Positions 27,896 through 37,191 of a DNA stretch of 64,000 bases are shown here, in pieces (within the stretch, counting starts at the first letter, position 1; every line of letters begins with the position of its first letter). The notes under the pieces are model-generated. The model was not told the origin of the DNA, did not search any database, and saw only the letters and a program-made list of their open reading frames with translations. This DNA comes from Candidatus Dechloromonas phosphorivorans. GTDB taxonomy: Bacteria; Pseudomonadota; Gammaproteobacteria; Burkholderiales; Rhodocyclaceae. The translations under genes were made by a program, and so were the position numbers. The stretch lies in NCBI GenBank assembly GCA_016714975.1, contig JADKBR010000003.1:310001-374000 (forward strand), in the 5' to 3' direction.

Positions 27896-30643
27896 GTGTG
27901 CAGCCCCGACGACGCCTCCCCCGCCCCCCGCACACTGAAACCGCAATGTCTGAGCATCGATCTTGAGGTCGGCCGCACCAGCGGGGTCATTCATCAACTG
28001 GCGGCCCTGCGCGGCGATACGTCGGCCAGCCGGGCTTTCCCGCCCGGCACGCTGGCCCAGGCCCTCGACGCTGTCGACCAGCTCGCAGACAGCGCCGCCT
28101 TTCTGCTCGGGCACAACCTGATCGCCTTCGATCTACCCCATTTGCGGGCCGCCCGGCCGAACCTGCGCCTGCTCGCCAAGCCGGTGGTCGATACCCTGCG
28201 CCTCAATCCGCTGGCGTTCCCGAAAAATCCCTACCATCACCTCGTCAAGCATTACCAGGATGGGCAACTGCTAGTCAATGGCAAGAACAACCCGCTGCTC
28301 GATGCCGAACTCGCCTTGCAGGTCTTCTGCGACCAGGAGCAAAGCCTGCGGGCGATGCAGGCGACGAACCCCAACCTGCTGCTTGCCTGGCACTGGCTGA
28401 CGACGCGCGACCAGAGCGTTTCCGGGCTTAACCGCTTTTTTATGGCCATCCGGCGCCAGCCTGCGCCGGACGAAGCGGAAGCCAAAGCCGCACTGTCGCG
28501 CCTGCTCGGGGAAAGTGCCTGCCGCACAGCCAGCGCCGAAATCGACGACGCCGCCGAACAGCACCCCTGGCCGTTGGCCTACGCCCTCGCCTGGCTCTCC
28601 GTCGCCGGCGGCAACTCGGTCATGCCGCCCTGGGTGCGTCACCAGTTCCCGGAAGCCGGGAAGCTGATTCGCCAGTTGCGCGACACTCCTTGCGCGGCTC
28701 CAGACTGCCTTTGGTGCCGCCGCGAACACGATGCGCTCAGCCAATTGCAGCACTGGTTCGGCGCCACTTACGAATTCCGCCCCGAGCCGATGGACAAGGT
28801 CAGCCGGCGACCGCTGCAGCAAGTCATCGTCGAAACCGCCATGCGCGGCGAGCACCTGCTCGGCATTCTCCCCACCGGCACCGGCAAATCCCTGTGCTAC
28901 CAGATCCCGGCCCTCTCGCGCTTCGTTCGCACCGGCGCACTAGCAGTCGTCATCTCGCCGTTGGTTGCCCTCATGGAAGACCAGGTCAAGGGCCTGCGCG
29001 ACCGCGGGATCGACAGCTGCGCAGCGATCAACGGCCTGCTCTCGATGCCCGAACGCGCCGAAGTTCTCGAACGCGTTCGCCTCGGCGAGGTCGGGATTCT
29101 GCTGATCGCCCCCGAGCAGCTGCGCAACCGCAGCGTACGCAAGGTGCTCGCGCAGCGCGAAATCGGCGCCTGGATTTTCGACGAGGCGCATTGCCTCTCG
29201 AAATGGGGCCAGGATTTCCGCCCCGATTACCGCTACGTCGCCCGCTTCATCCACGAAGCCCGCGAGGCCGCACCCGACAAGACCTTGCCCCTGATCCAGT
29301 GTCTGACGGCAACCGCCAAGCCGGAAGTGGTCGCCGACATCATCGGCCACTTCCGCGAAAAGCTGGGCATCGAGCTGCGCCTGCTCGATGGTGGCGCGCA
29401 GCGTGACAATCTGAAATTCGAGGTCATCCAGACTACGGCGGCGGAAAAATTCGCTCTTGTCGCTCGCTTGGTCGCCCAAGCACTGCCACCCGAAGTGTCG
29501 GGTGGTGCCATCGCCTACTGCGCCACCCGCAAGCAGACCGGGGAACTCGCGCAGTTCCTATGCGAAAAGGGTGTCGCGGCAGCGGCTTACCATGCCCGTC
29601 TGCCGCCGGAAACCAAGAAAAACACGCAGAAATCTTTCATCGCCGGTGAATTGCGCGCCATCGCCGCGACCAACGCCTTTGGCATGGGTATTGACAAGCC
29701 CGACGTTCGCCTCGTCGTCCATGCCGACATCCCCGGCTCGCTGGAGAACTACCTGCAGGAGGCCGGACGCGCCGGACGCGATCGGGCGACGGCGCATTGC
29801 GTGCTGCTTTACGTCACCGACGACGTCGAGCGCCAGCACAGCATGTCGGCCGCCTCGCGCCTGTCGCGCCGCGACATCCAGAGCGTGCTGCGCGCGCTTC
29901 GCCAGATCCAGCGCAAGAAGAATCGCGACGAACCGCTGATCGCCACCTCGGGCGAAATTCTCGACGAAGACGATGGCGGCAACTTCAAGCGCGACATCGC
30001 CACCGACGACACACGCGTACGCACCGCCATCGCCTGGCTCGAGGAAGCCGCCCTCGTCCGCCGCGAGGAAAACAGCGTGCAGATCTTCCCCTCGGCGTTG
30101 CGCGTCAAGGATCTGGCCGAAGCCGAACGCAAACTGGCCGCACGCATTCCGCTTGCGGTCGACCGGAAAAAATACCTGAATTTGATCCAGATCCTGATCT
30201 GCGCGCCGGCCGACGAAGGCATCACGACCGACGAGTTGATGATGAGTGCCGGCTTCGACGCGGATTCTCTGCGTCAGGCGTTATTCCTCTTCGACCAGCT
30301 CGGCATTTCGAGCAACGACACCGGGATGACCGCCTTCGTCCACGTCGCCGTCGAGCGCTCGTCGAAGAAACGCTTCGACGAGGCCTGCGAACTTGAAAAC
30401 GCCCTCATCGCCACACTCCGTGAAACCGCGCCCGATGTCCTTGCCGGCGAAGGCTACCCGCTCAACCTGCGCCTGCTGGCCCAGCGGATCAAGGATGGCG
30501 GACAGCCGCAGGCCCTGCCACAAAACCTGCGCCAGATCGTTGCCGGTCTGGCCGGCGACGGCCGGGACAGCGCTGATGGCCGCGGCAGCCTGACCGTCAA
30601 GCGCCCCGGCGACCCGGAAACCCTGTATGTCAGCCTCAATTGA
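27896..30643 (+). CDS. RecQ-type helicase with exonuclease-like N-terminus (first half of a recQ-uvrD fusion)
   Basis: Chosen start GTG 27896 (MCSPDDASPA); a TTG at 27827 is also possible. About 915 residues before a TGA at 30641-30643. Residues 1-200 resemble a DEDD 3'-5' exonuclease (LSIDLEVGRTSGVIHQL, LLGHNLIAFDLPHL, VVDTLRLNPLAFP). The RecQ core has LPTGTGKSLCYQIPAL (about 325), DEAHCLSKWGQDFRPDY, LTATAKPEV and FGMGIDKPDVRLV, then SLENYLQEAGRAGRDRATAH. After the TGA the same frame stays open for 53 codons into the UvrD half, so the two parts are almost certainly one gene with a nonsense codon (AAT-TGA-AGC, one change from CGA). Divergent from hypF. Confidence 0.85.
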   Translation: MCSPDDASPAPRTLKPQCLSIDLEVGRTSGVIHQLAALRGDTSASRAFPPGTLAQALDAVDQLADSAAFLLGHNLIAFDLPHLRAARPNLRLLAKPVVDTLRLNPLAFPKNPYHHLVKHYQDGQLLVNGKNNPLLDAELALQVFCDQEQSLRAMQATNPNLLLAWHWLTTRDQSVSGLNRFFMAIRRQPAPDEAEAKAALSRLLGESACRTASAEIDDAAEQHPWPLAYALAWLSVAGGNSVMPPWVRHQFPEAGKLIRQLRDTPCAAPDCLWCRREHDALSQLQHWFGATYEFRPEPMDKVSRRPLQQVIVETAMRGEHLLGILPTGTGKSLCYQIPALSRFVRTGALAVVISPLVALMEDQVKGLRDRGIDSCAAINGLLSMPERAEVLERVRLGEVGILLIAPEQLRNRSVRKVLAQREIGAWIFDEAHCLSKWGQDFRPDYRYVARFIHEAREAAPDKTLPLIQCLTATAKPEVVADIIGHFREKLGIELRLLDGGAQRDNLKFEVIQTTAAEKFALVARLVAQALPPEVSGGAIAYCATRKQTGELAQFLCEKGVAAAAYHARLPPETKKNTQKSFIAGELRAIAATNAFGMGIDKPDVRLVVHADIPGSLENYLQEAGRAGRDRATAHCVLLYVTDDVERQHSMSAASRLSRRDIQSVLRALRQIQRKKNRDEPLIATSGEILDEDDGGNFKRDIATDDTRVRTAIAWLEEAALVRREENSVQIFPSALRVKDLAEAERKLAARIPLAVDRKKYLNLIQILICAPADEGITTDELMMSAGFDADSLRQALFLFDQLGISSNDTGMTAFVHVAVERSSKKRFDEACELENALIATLRETAPDVLAGEGYPLNLRLLAQRIKDGGQPQALPQNLRQIVAGLAGDGRDSADGRGSLTVKRPGDPETLYVSLN

Positions 30644-30802
30644 AGCTGGAGCGCGCTCGAAAAGATCGCCGAGCGGCGGCGCTGCGCCGCGGGACGGCTG
30701 CTCGAACACTGGCTCTCCTGTCTGCCCAATGGCGCACGCGGCATCGACCTGCTCGCCGAAACTACGCTCGGCAAGCTCACCGCCAGCGTTTCCGGCGATG
30801 CC

Positions 30803-33016
30803 TTGCTCGCCGCCGAAACGCCGGACCTGCGCAAGCTTGTCGAACGCGCCCTGCTCTGGCTTCACGAACAGGAAGTGCTGCGCCTCAACAAGGGCCTGGC
30901 GATCTTCCGGACGGCAATGACGCTGCATCTCGAACCCAACTGGAAGCTGCAATTCGAGAAGAACAACTACCTGCCGCTAGAGATGCACTACAGCGAATTG
31001 ACTCGGCAGATTCACATCATGTCCGAGTATGCCGAGCGCGGTATGCAGCGCATGGCCGATGCGCTGCAACTCGCTATGGATTATTTCCGCCTCGGTCGCG
31101 AAGATTTCTGCAAGCTCTGGCTCCCCGGCCGTGAAAACGAGCTGGAGCGACAAACTACCCCGCAATCCTGGGACGGCATCGTCGAAACCCTGGCCAAGCC
31201 GCATCAGCGCAACATCGTCGCCGACGACCGCGAGAACGCCAATGTCCTCGTCCTCGCCGGCCCCGGCTCGGGCAAGACGCGCGTGCTCGTCCATCGCATT
31301 GCCTATCTGGTCCGCATGCGCCGCGAAAACCCACGCGCCATTCTTGCACTTGCCTATAACCGCCACGCCGCGCTGGAAATCAGCCACCGTCTGCGCGACC
31401 TGATCGGCGCCGACGCCAATGGCGTGACCGTCCTCACCTGCCACGCGCTGGCGATGCGCCTGGTTGGCGCCAGCTTCGCCGACCGCAAGGAGTTTGGCGA
31501 AAAGGACTTCGAAGGCGTTCTCGGCGAGGCGACCGCACTGCTCGAAGGACGCGGCCTGCCACCCGAGGACGCAGACCAGCAACGCGACCGTCTGCTCGCC
31601 GGGTTTCGCTGGATTCTCGTCGACGAGTATCAGGATATCGGCCCCGGCCAGTACGCCCTGATTTCGGCGCTGGCCGGACGTAAGCGCAACGACGAGGATG
31701 GTCGGCTCAATCTTTTCGCCGTCGGCGACGACGATCAGAATATCTACGCCTTCAACGGCGCCTCGGTCGAATTCATCCGCCGTTTTGCCGACGACTATCA
31801 GGCGCAAGCCAGCTTTTTGGTCGAAAATTATCGGTCGACCGCGAACATCATCGAAATCGCCAACGCCATAATCGCTCCCGCGCATGTGCGCATGAAGGGG
31901 AAACAGCCGATACGCATCAACTCGGGCAGGCTAAAATCCGCGCGCGGTGGCGACTGGCAGGGCCGGGACAGCGTCGTTCAGGGGCGTGTGCAAATCCTGC
32001 CCGCAGGCCACACGGCGGACGAGCAGGCACTAGCCGTACTGACCGAAATCCAGCGTCTGCGCACCTTGGGCCTCGATCTAACCCAAACTGCCGTGATCGC
32101 CCGCCAGTGGAAATACCTCGATCCACTACGCGCCGCCTGCGAAAGTCTCGGCATCCCGGTCAACATGGCCGACGAGGAAGAACCGCCGCTATGGCGGCTG
32201 CGCGAAACACAGGCCTTGCTCGGCCATGCCGCGACCCACGGCCAACTGGTAAAGGCCGAACGGCTGCACGACTGGTTCGCCGGATACGCCGGCAACGACT
32301 GGATTGCCTGCCTCGAGCACGCCATCGCGGCCTTCGCGGCGGACACCCAGGGCACGGAAGTTTCCCTGGACTACTTCCGTGACTGGCTTGCTGAATGGGG
32401 GCGCGCCAGCCGGCACAAGCAAAACGGGCTGCTCCTGCTTAGCGCCCACCGCGCCAAGGGGCTGGAATTCGACCACGTAATCGTGCTCGACGGCGATTGG
32501 CGGCCGCAAGACAGCGAAGACCCGGACGCCGTGCGCCGGCTCTATTACGTCGCCATGACCCGCGCCCGCCAAACACTGACCCTGACGCGCATGGACAGCG
32601 GAAATTTCCTGATCGACCAACTCCCTGTCACTCCGGCCCTGTTGTATCGACCGCCAACGCTATGGCCGCCGGCACCGCCGGGCATGAATCACCGCTACCT
32701 CATTCCCTCGCTGCGCGACATCGACCTCGGCTTTGCCGGCAGAAAACCGCCCGAAGCAGCAGTCCACCGCGAGATCGCCGCGCTACAGGTCGGCGACGAA
32801 CTTCAGCTGCTTGGCAACGAACTCCGCACCCTGGACGGCTTTTGCGTCGGTCGCCTCTCGAGCAAGTTCGATTTTCCGAGCGATCTGCGCTGCATCCGCA
32901 CCAGCGTGCGCGCCATCGTTGTCTGGCGGCAGCGCGACAGCAATCCGGAGTATCAGCATTTCTGCAAGTGCGGGCACTGGGAGGTTGTGCTGCCCGAACT
33001 CATTTACGCGCCCTGA
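30803..33016 (+). CDS. UvrD/Rep-type helicase (second half of the recQ-uvrD fusion)
   Basis: The frame is the same as the RecQ half and open from 30644. The first possible start, TTG 30803, has no ribosome site, so this is a continuation rather than an independent gene. It begins with a RecQ C-terminal-like stretch (LWLHEQEVLRLNKGLAIFRT). A superfamily 1 helicase follows: Walker A LAGPGSGKTRVL, LVDEYQDIGPGQYALI, VGDDDQNIYAFNG, NYRSTANI, LLSAHRAKGLEFDHVIV and LYYVAMTRARQTL. The C-terminus (GFCVGRLSSKFDF) is an extra domain. Two opposite-family helicase motors plus an exonuclease-like domain suggest DNA repair or recombination processing. The stop abuts the hypB stop head-on. Confidence 0.87.
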   Translation: MLAAETPDLRKLVERALLWLHEQEVLRLNKGLAIFRTAMTLHLEPNWKLQFEKNNYLPLEMHYSELTRQIHIMSEYAERGMQRMADALQLAMDYFRLGREDFCKLWLPGRENELERQTTPQSWDGIVETLAKPHQRNIVADDRENANVLVLAGPGSGKTRVLVHRIAYLVRMRRENPRAILALAYNRHAALEISHRLRDLIGADANGVTVLTCHALAMRLVGASFADRKEFGEKDFEGVLGEATALLEGRGLPPEDADQQRDRLLAGFRWILVDEYQDIGPGQYALISALAGRKRNDEDGRLNLFAVGDDDQNIYAFNGASVEFIRRFADDYQAQASFLVENYRSTANIIEIANAIIAPAHVRMKGKQPIRINSGRLKSARGGDWQGRDSVVQGRVQILPAGHTADEQALAVLTEIQRLRTLGLDLTQTAVIARQWKYLDPLRAACESLGIPVNMADEEEPPLWRLRETQALLGHAATHGQLVKAERLHDWFAGYAGNDWIACLEHAIAAFAADTQGTEVSLDYFRDWLAEWGRASRHKQNGLLLLSAHRAKGLEFDHVIVLDGDWRPQDSEDPDAVRRLYYVAMTRARQTLTLTRMDSGNFLIDQLPVTPALLYRPPTLWPPAPPGMNHRYLIPSLRDIDLGFAGRKPPEAAVHREIAALQVGDELQLLGNELRTLDGFCVGRLSSKFDFPSDLRCIRTSVRAIVVWRQRDSNPEYQHFCKCGHWEVVLPELIYAP

Positions 33017-34087
33017 TCAGCTTCCGGCCAACTGCCGTTCCAGTTCGGCGACACGTCGCCTGAGCCCGTCGACCGTCTCGGCACGCCGGGCGCGCTGGGA
33101 TTGCAGCCCGGCCTCAATCCATGCCAACCAGGCCGGGAGCCCAGCGCCGTTGGTCGCCGAGACGCGAAAGATCGTCAGCTTCGGATTGACCCGGCGGGCG
33201 TTGGCTTCCGCCAGATCGGCGTCGAATTCCAGGTAGGGCAGCAGGTCGCACTTGTTGAGCAGCAGGACATCGGCGGCGCGGAACATGTCCGGATACTTGA
33301 GCGGCTTGTCCTCGCCCTCGGTCACCGAGAGGATGGCGACCTTGTGCTGCTCGCCGAGATCGAAGGCGGCCGGGCAGACCAGATTGCCGACGTTTTCGAT
33401 CAGGAACAACGATTCGTCGGCCGGTTTCAGGCGCTCCAGCGCATGGCCGACCATGTGGCCGTCAAGGTGGCAGCCCTTGCCGGTATTGATCTGCAGCGCG
33501 GTCACGCCGGTTGCGCGGATGCGCTCGGCATCGTTGGAAGTCTGCTGGTCGCCCTCGACGACGCTGATCGCCACTTTCACTTTCAGCAATTCGATGGTCC
33601 TGACCAGCAACGCGGTCTTCCCCGAGCCCGGACTCGAAACGAGATTCAGCGCAAGGATTCCCCGTTCGTCGAACCACTGGCGGTTGGCCGCCGCATAGGC
33701 ATTGTTCTTGCCAAGGATGTCCTGCTCGATCTGCACCATGCGCGACTGGCTCAGGCCCGGCGCATGGGCGCGCGCCGGGCCGGTGCCGTAGTCCAGATCA
33801 GCGGCGATGCCATGCTCGTGATGATGGTGTTCATGTCCCTGCTCATGGGCGTGTTCGCCAACGTGCGTATGCGCATGGCTGTGCTCGCTGCCATCGGCAT
33901 GGCGATGGGTGTGCGAATGAACGCCGAGCGGCGCCTCTCCGTGCTCGTGCGCGTGCTCCTGGCCTTGCTCATGCGCGTGGCTATGCACCGTGCCATCCTC
34001 GTGAACATGGGTATGTTCATGCGAATCCTCGCTCGCTTCGCCCTCGACCTTCGCTTCTCCTGCTCCGCAACCGCAAACTGTACACAT
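33017..34087 (-). CDS. hypB: Hydrogenase nickel-insertion GTPase HypB
   Basis: A 356-residue HypB. The N-terminal metal-binding motif MCTVCGCGAGE is followed by a histidine-rich arm (about residues 20-95, around 26 His in repeated HEQGHEH/HSHAH units) that can store nickel. The GTPase has the P-loop LVSSPGSGKTALL, VEGDQQTSNDAER, LIENVGNLVCPA and LLNKCDLLPYL. A short C-terminal charged helix (RRRVAELERQLAGS) follows. With HypA it loads nickel into the large subunit. The gene is 18 bp after hypA and ends exactly where the helicase gene on the other strand ends. Confidence 0.95.
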   Translation of the reverse strand: MCTVCGCGAGEAKVEGEASEDSHEHTHVHEDGTVHSHAHEQGQEHAHEHGEAPLGVHSHTHRHADGSEHSHAHTHVGEHAHEQGHEHHHHEHGIAADLDYGTGPARAHAPGLSQSRMVQIEQDILGKNNAYAAANRQWFDERGILALNLVSSPGSGKTALLVRTIELLKVKVAISVVEGDQQTSNDAERIRATGVTALQINTGKGCHLDGHMVGHALERLKPADESLFLIENVGNLVCPAAFDLGEQHKVAILSVTEGEDKPLKYPDMFRAADVLLLNKCDLLPYLEFDADLAEANARRVNPKLTIFRVSATNGAGLPAWLAWIEAGLQSQRARRAETVDGLRRRVAELERQLAGS

Positions 34088-34105
34088 TGCGCCACCTCCT
34101 TTTTC

Positions 34106-34447
34106 CTACTCGATTTCGATTTCCCTGACCCGCATTTCGGTTCCCCCGGTCGGCTGCAGCTGGTAGCTGCCACACCTCGGGCAGGCGCCGAAAGCCTCGT
34201 CCATCGCCACCGACTCGCCGCAGGGCATGCACCAGCCAACACCGGGCACATCGACAATCTCCAGCACGGCCCCGTGGGCAATGCTACCGTCGACCACGGC
34301 TTCGAAACAGAACCTCAGGGCCTCCGGTTCCACTGACGAAAGGCGGCCGATTTCCAGCACGACCAGCTTAACCCGTTGTGCGTTTTCGCGCATCGCCGTT
34401 TCTTCAACCAGTTGCAGCACGCCCTCGGCGAGCGACATTTCATGCAT
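34106..34447 (-). CDS. hypA: Hydrogenase nickel-insertion protein HypA
   Basis: A 113-residue nickel metallochaperone. It begins MHEMSLAEGVLQLVEETA, where the N-terminal Met-His-Glu binds nickel. It has the zinc-site pairs GWCMPCGES and GACPRCGSYQ. HypA passes nickel to the hydrogenase large subunit with HypB. It overlaps the hupK-like gene by eight bases and precedes hypB by 18, forming hupK-hypA-hypB. Confidence 0.96.
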   Translation of the reverse strand: MHEMSLAEGVLQLVEETAMRENAQRVKLVVLEIGRLSSVEPEALRFCFEAVVDGSIAHGAVLEIVDVPGVGWCMPCGESVAMDEAFGACPRCGSYQLQPTGGTEMRVREIEIE

Positions 34448-35339
34448 CGTTCACCTCCAGCACATAGGGCAGGCAAGGGTCGAGGGCCAGTACAGCCAGT
34501 TGGAGCGAACGCTTCGCCTCACTCGACGAGGCGAAGCTTCGGCCAGCGAGCAGCCCGGAAAGCGCGCCAGCGTCGGCAAAGAAGACGTCGGTCGGCGCCG
34601 TGACCCGATATTGCCTCACCGTACGCGCCTCGAGACGCACGGCATGGGTGAGAACGCCGCGCGCCGTCACCGTCTGCGCCACGCCCCAGCCTTTACCCCC
34701 GGCTGCCGCCAGCGGAAAGGGAGCGCCAGCGGCCAGCGCCCCGGTCGCGCGTTCAACTTCGGCAATGCGCTGGCGATAAGCCGCGCGAATCGACGGCGGC
34801 GCGCTCATCTCTGGCAGGAAATCGCCGCTTTCCCGGCAGCCGGCAAGCCATTGGTCAGGCGCCAGCGCCGCTGGCCCGCAGAGAACGTCGCGGTTGCGGT
34901 CGACCAGCCTGGCGAGGCAGTTTTCAGCGAGGCCGTGGAGAACCTCGGTCAACAACCGGCGGGTCGCTTCGGCGCAGCTTCCGCCTTGCCGGGTCGCTCG
35001 CCAGGCGATGAACGCTGCCTGCGCCGGGGGCAAGCCAAGCGCTGGCGGCCAGTCAAGCAACAGGCGCCAGAGGTTTTCGTGCAGCATCTCGATCCACAAC
35101 CCGGCATCGTCGGCCGCCTCGGGTGCTTCGCCCGCCGCTGCCGCCAGCGCCGCCTGCGCCACCGCCCGCTGAGCCTGGGCGCAGATCGTGTACAGGCAGG
35201 GCACGGTCCTGACCACCGCTTCCGGCGACTGGCCGATGAAGAGCTGCGTCACCGGCGGGCGCCGGAGATCGACCTCGACATGCCTCAGACGGCCTTCCCC
35301 GAAGTCGGCCCGGACCGTAAGCAAGCCGGTCGTCGTCAC
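34440..35339 (-). CDS. hupK: HupK/HoxV-like hydrogenase maturation protein
   Basis: A 299-residue protein with a GTG start. It looks like a shrunken hydrogenase large subunit. PCLYTICAQAQRAV recalls the first CxxC site, with the first Cys moved out of the pair, and LALDPCLPYVLEV recalls the last site with only one Cys; there is no nickel-binding pair and no cleavable tail. HupK/HoxV proteins are thought to act as a scaffold for passing Fe(CN)2CO to the true large subunit. Its place directly before hypA-hypB supports this. Similarity is low except at the ends, so naming is by layout and context. Confidence 0.78.
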   Translation of the reverse strand: MTTTGLLTVRADFGEGRLRHVEVDLRRPPVTQLFIGQSPEAVVRTVPCLYTICAQAQRAVAQAALAAAAGEAPEAADDAGLWIEMLHENLWRLLLDWPPALGLPPAQAAFIAWRATRQGGSCAEATRRLLTEVLHGLAENCLARLVDRNRDVLCGPAALAPDQWLAGCRESGDFLPEMSAPPSIRAAYRQRIAEVERATGALAAGAPFPLAAAGGKGWGVAQTVTARGVLTHAVRLEARTVRQYRVTAPTDVFFADAGALSGLLAGRSFASSSEAKRSLQLAVLALDPCLPYVLEVNDA

Positions 35340-35485
35340 GCGCCGGGCCCTGGCAGCGTCAAGACAGCCCGCCGCGCAACAGTTGGCGACGCGGGCGCAG
35401 AACAGTTCCGGGGCACGATGGATCGAGGATCAGCCAACACCAGACGCCTTTCATGCTTGCAGCCCGGACGCCGCGAGACCGCGGC

Positions 35486-35516
35486 TTGTCCAGACCCTTT
35501 GCCAATAGTACATAAT
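35486..35516 (+). promoter_or_regulatory. Possible sigma-70 promoter for the L,D-transpeptidase gene
   Basis: TTGTCC, a 17-base spacer and TACATA (with an overlapping CATAAT) stand 30 bp before the ATG at 35,546. This is the best -35/-10 pair in the 206-bp gap between the divergent hupK and transpeptidase genes. Nothing else was seen in the gap. Confidence 0.4.
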
Positions 35517-35545
35517 GCGGGCCAATTCGCATTCCCCGAAAACAC

Positions 35546-37174
35546 ATGTCTCGCACTTCGTCACCGCCAGCCCGGACCCCAACCGGACGTTTCGGGAGAT
35601 GGCATCTCTCGGCAATCTGCCTGTCCATCGGCCTGGCAATCGTCAGCATCAGGCCTTCTGTTGCAGCCGACACGCTGCTCTGGTTCAGCGACGGCCGTCC
35701 GACGGCCACTGCGCGCAAGGCGGCCGATCTTCTGGCAAGCGCCGCCGAGGACGGCCTGAATGCAAATGACTATGGCGCCGATCTGCTGCGAAATGCAATC
35801 GAAAACGCAGCCAGCGGCCACGCTCCCGCGAACGACACGGTCATTCAACTCGAGCGGTCGCTGACTTCCGCAACGCGGCGCTATCTCGCCGATCTGCACT
35901 ACGGCCGCATCGACCCGCAGCAACTCGGGGAAAAATACAGCGGGGTATCTGGCCAGCGATCCGACCCCGATACCTGGCTGATTTCGGCAATTGCCGACGA
36001 CCGTCTGCCCGAAGCGGTGCGTAGCGTGAAGCCCCAGCTCGCTCAATACCACGAACTCAGGGAAGTGCTGGCCCGCTACCGGCAGCTGGTCGGCAATCCG
36101 GCTTGGCAGAAGGCATTGCCAGTACCAGCCGACGGCAAGCTCCAGCCTGGGCAGCCTTATGCCGGCATTTCGATCCTGAACCTGCGCCTGAAGGTGCTCG
36201 GCGACCTGCCCGCCAATGGTGTGCTGCCGACACTGTATGAAGGCAGACTGGTCGACAGCGTCAAGTCGTTTCAGGAACGCCACGGGCTGACGCCGGATGG
36301 CGTTGTCGGCAAGGGCACCCTCGAGCAACTCAATGTGACGCCCGAAGCGCGGGTCAGGCAGCTCGAGCTGGCCCTCGAACGCCTGCGCTGGACGCCTTTG
36401 CTGCAAGCGCCACGCGCCATTGTCGTCAATATTCCGGAGTTCAGGGTGCGCGCCTATGAGGTTCGTGACGGCAAGGTCGAGATGAAGGTTGCGATGAATA
36501 TCATCGTCGGCAATGCCAGCAAGACCCGCACGCCGATATACGACGCCGAGATGCGTTTCGTCGAGTTCAGCCCTTACTGGAACGTCCCGCCTTCAATCGC
36601 CAGAGACGAAACGCTGCCCAAGCTGAGGCGGGAGCCCAGCTATTTCGATCAGCAGGGATTCGAATTCGTCGGCCGCGACGGCAAGGTTGTCAGCGGCTAT
36701 TCCGAGGCCAGCCTGGACGCGGTCCAGCGCGGCGAAATGCGCATCCGCCAGAAACCCGGTGCGAGGAATGCGCTGGGCGACATCAAGTTCATCTTTCCCA
36801 ACAACGACAACATCTACCTCCACCACACGCCGACCCCCCAACTCTTCAAGCGCGACCGCCGCGACTTCAGCCACGGCTGCATCCGCGTCGAGGAGCCGGT
36901 GGCGCTGGCGAAATTCGTCCTCGCCGACGAGCCGGAATGGACCGAGGAGCGGATCGTTCAGGCAATGACCAAAGGCAGGTCGGCGACGCTGCGCCTGAAG
37001 GAGCCTTTCCCTGTAGTCATTGCCTACAGCACCGCCGTCTTCAGGGACGGGAGGATTCATTTCTTCCCGGACATCTACGGCCAGGACAAGGTTCTCGACG
37101 ATGCCCTGGCCCGGCGCTCGCAATCTCTCCGGGCTTCCAATCAGATGGAAATTGGCCTAAAATCAAACCATTAG
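35546..37174 (+). CDS. L,D-transpeptidase, YcbB/LdtD family
   Basis: A 542-residue periplasmic enzyme with an N-terminal hydrophobic signal (AICLSIGLAIVSIRPSVAA). A helical YcbB-type scaffold domain follows, then a peptidoglycan-binding repeat (LVDSVKSFQERHGLTPDGVV, about 230-260). The YkuD catalytic domain holds YLHHTPTPQLF and the active-site Cys in RDFSHGCIRVEEP (about residue 443). Such enzymes form 3-3 cross-links in peptidoglycan or attach substrates to it. The gene is followed 17 bp later by a MepK-like endopeptidase, the same pairing as ycbB-ycbK in E. coli. Confidence 0.92.
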   Translation: MSRTSSPPARTPTGRFGRWHLSAICLSIGLAIVSIRPSVAADTLLWFSDGRPTATARKAADLLASAAEDGLNANDYGADLLRNAIENAASGHAPANDTVIQLERSLTSATRRYLADLHYGRIDPQQLGEKYSGVSGQRSDPDTWLISAIADDRLPEAVRSVKPQLAQYHELREVLARYRQLVGNPAWQKALPVPADGKLQPGQPYAGISILNLRLKVLGDLPANGVLPTLYEGRLVDSVKSFQERHGLTPDGVVGKGTLEQLNVTPEARVRQLELALERLRWTPLLQAPRAIVVNIPEFRVRAYEVRDGKVEMKVAMNIIVGNASKTRTPIYDAEMRFVEFSPYWNVPPSIARDETLPKLRREPSYFDQQGFEFVGRDGKVVSGYSEASLDAVQRGEMRIRQKPGARNALGDIKFIFPNNDNIYLHHTPTPQLFKRDRRDFSHGCIRVEEPVALAKFVLADEPEWTEERIVQAMTKGRSATLRLKEPFPVVIAYSTAVFRDGRIHFFPDIYGQDKVLDDALARRSQSLRASNQMEIGLKSNH

Positions 37175-37191
37175 CTTTCTCATCGAACCGT

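Noticed and set aside
30641..30643. TGA as a selenocysteine codon in the recQ-uvrD gene
   Set aside because: Helicases of these families do not use selenocysteine and no SECIS-like hairpin is evident after the codon; mutation, error or plain readthrough is simpler.
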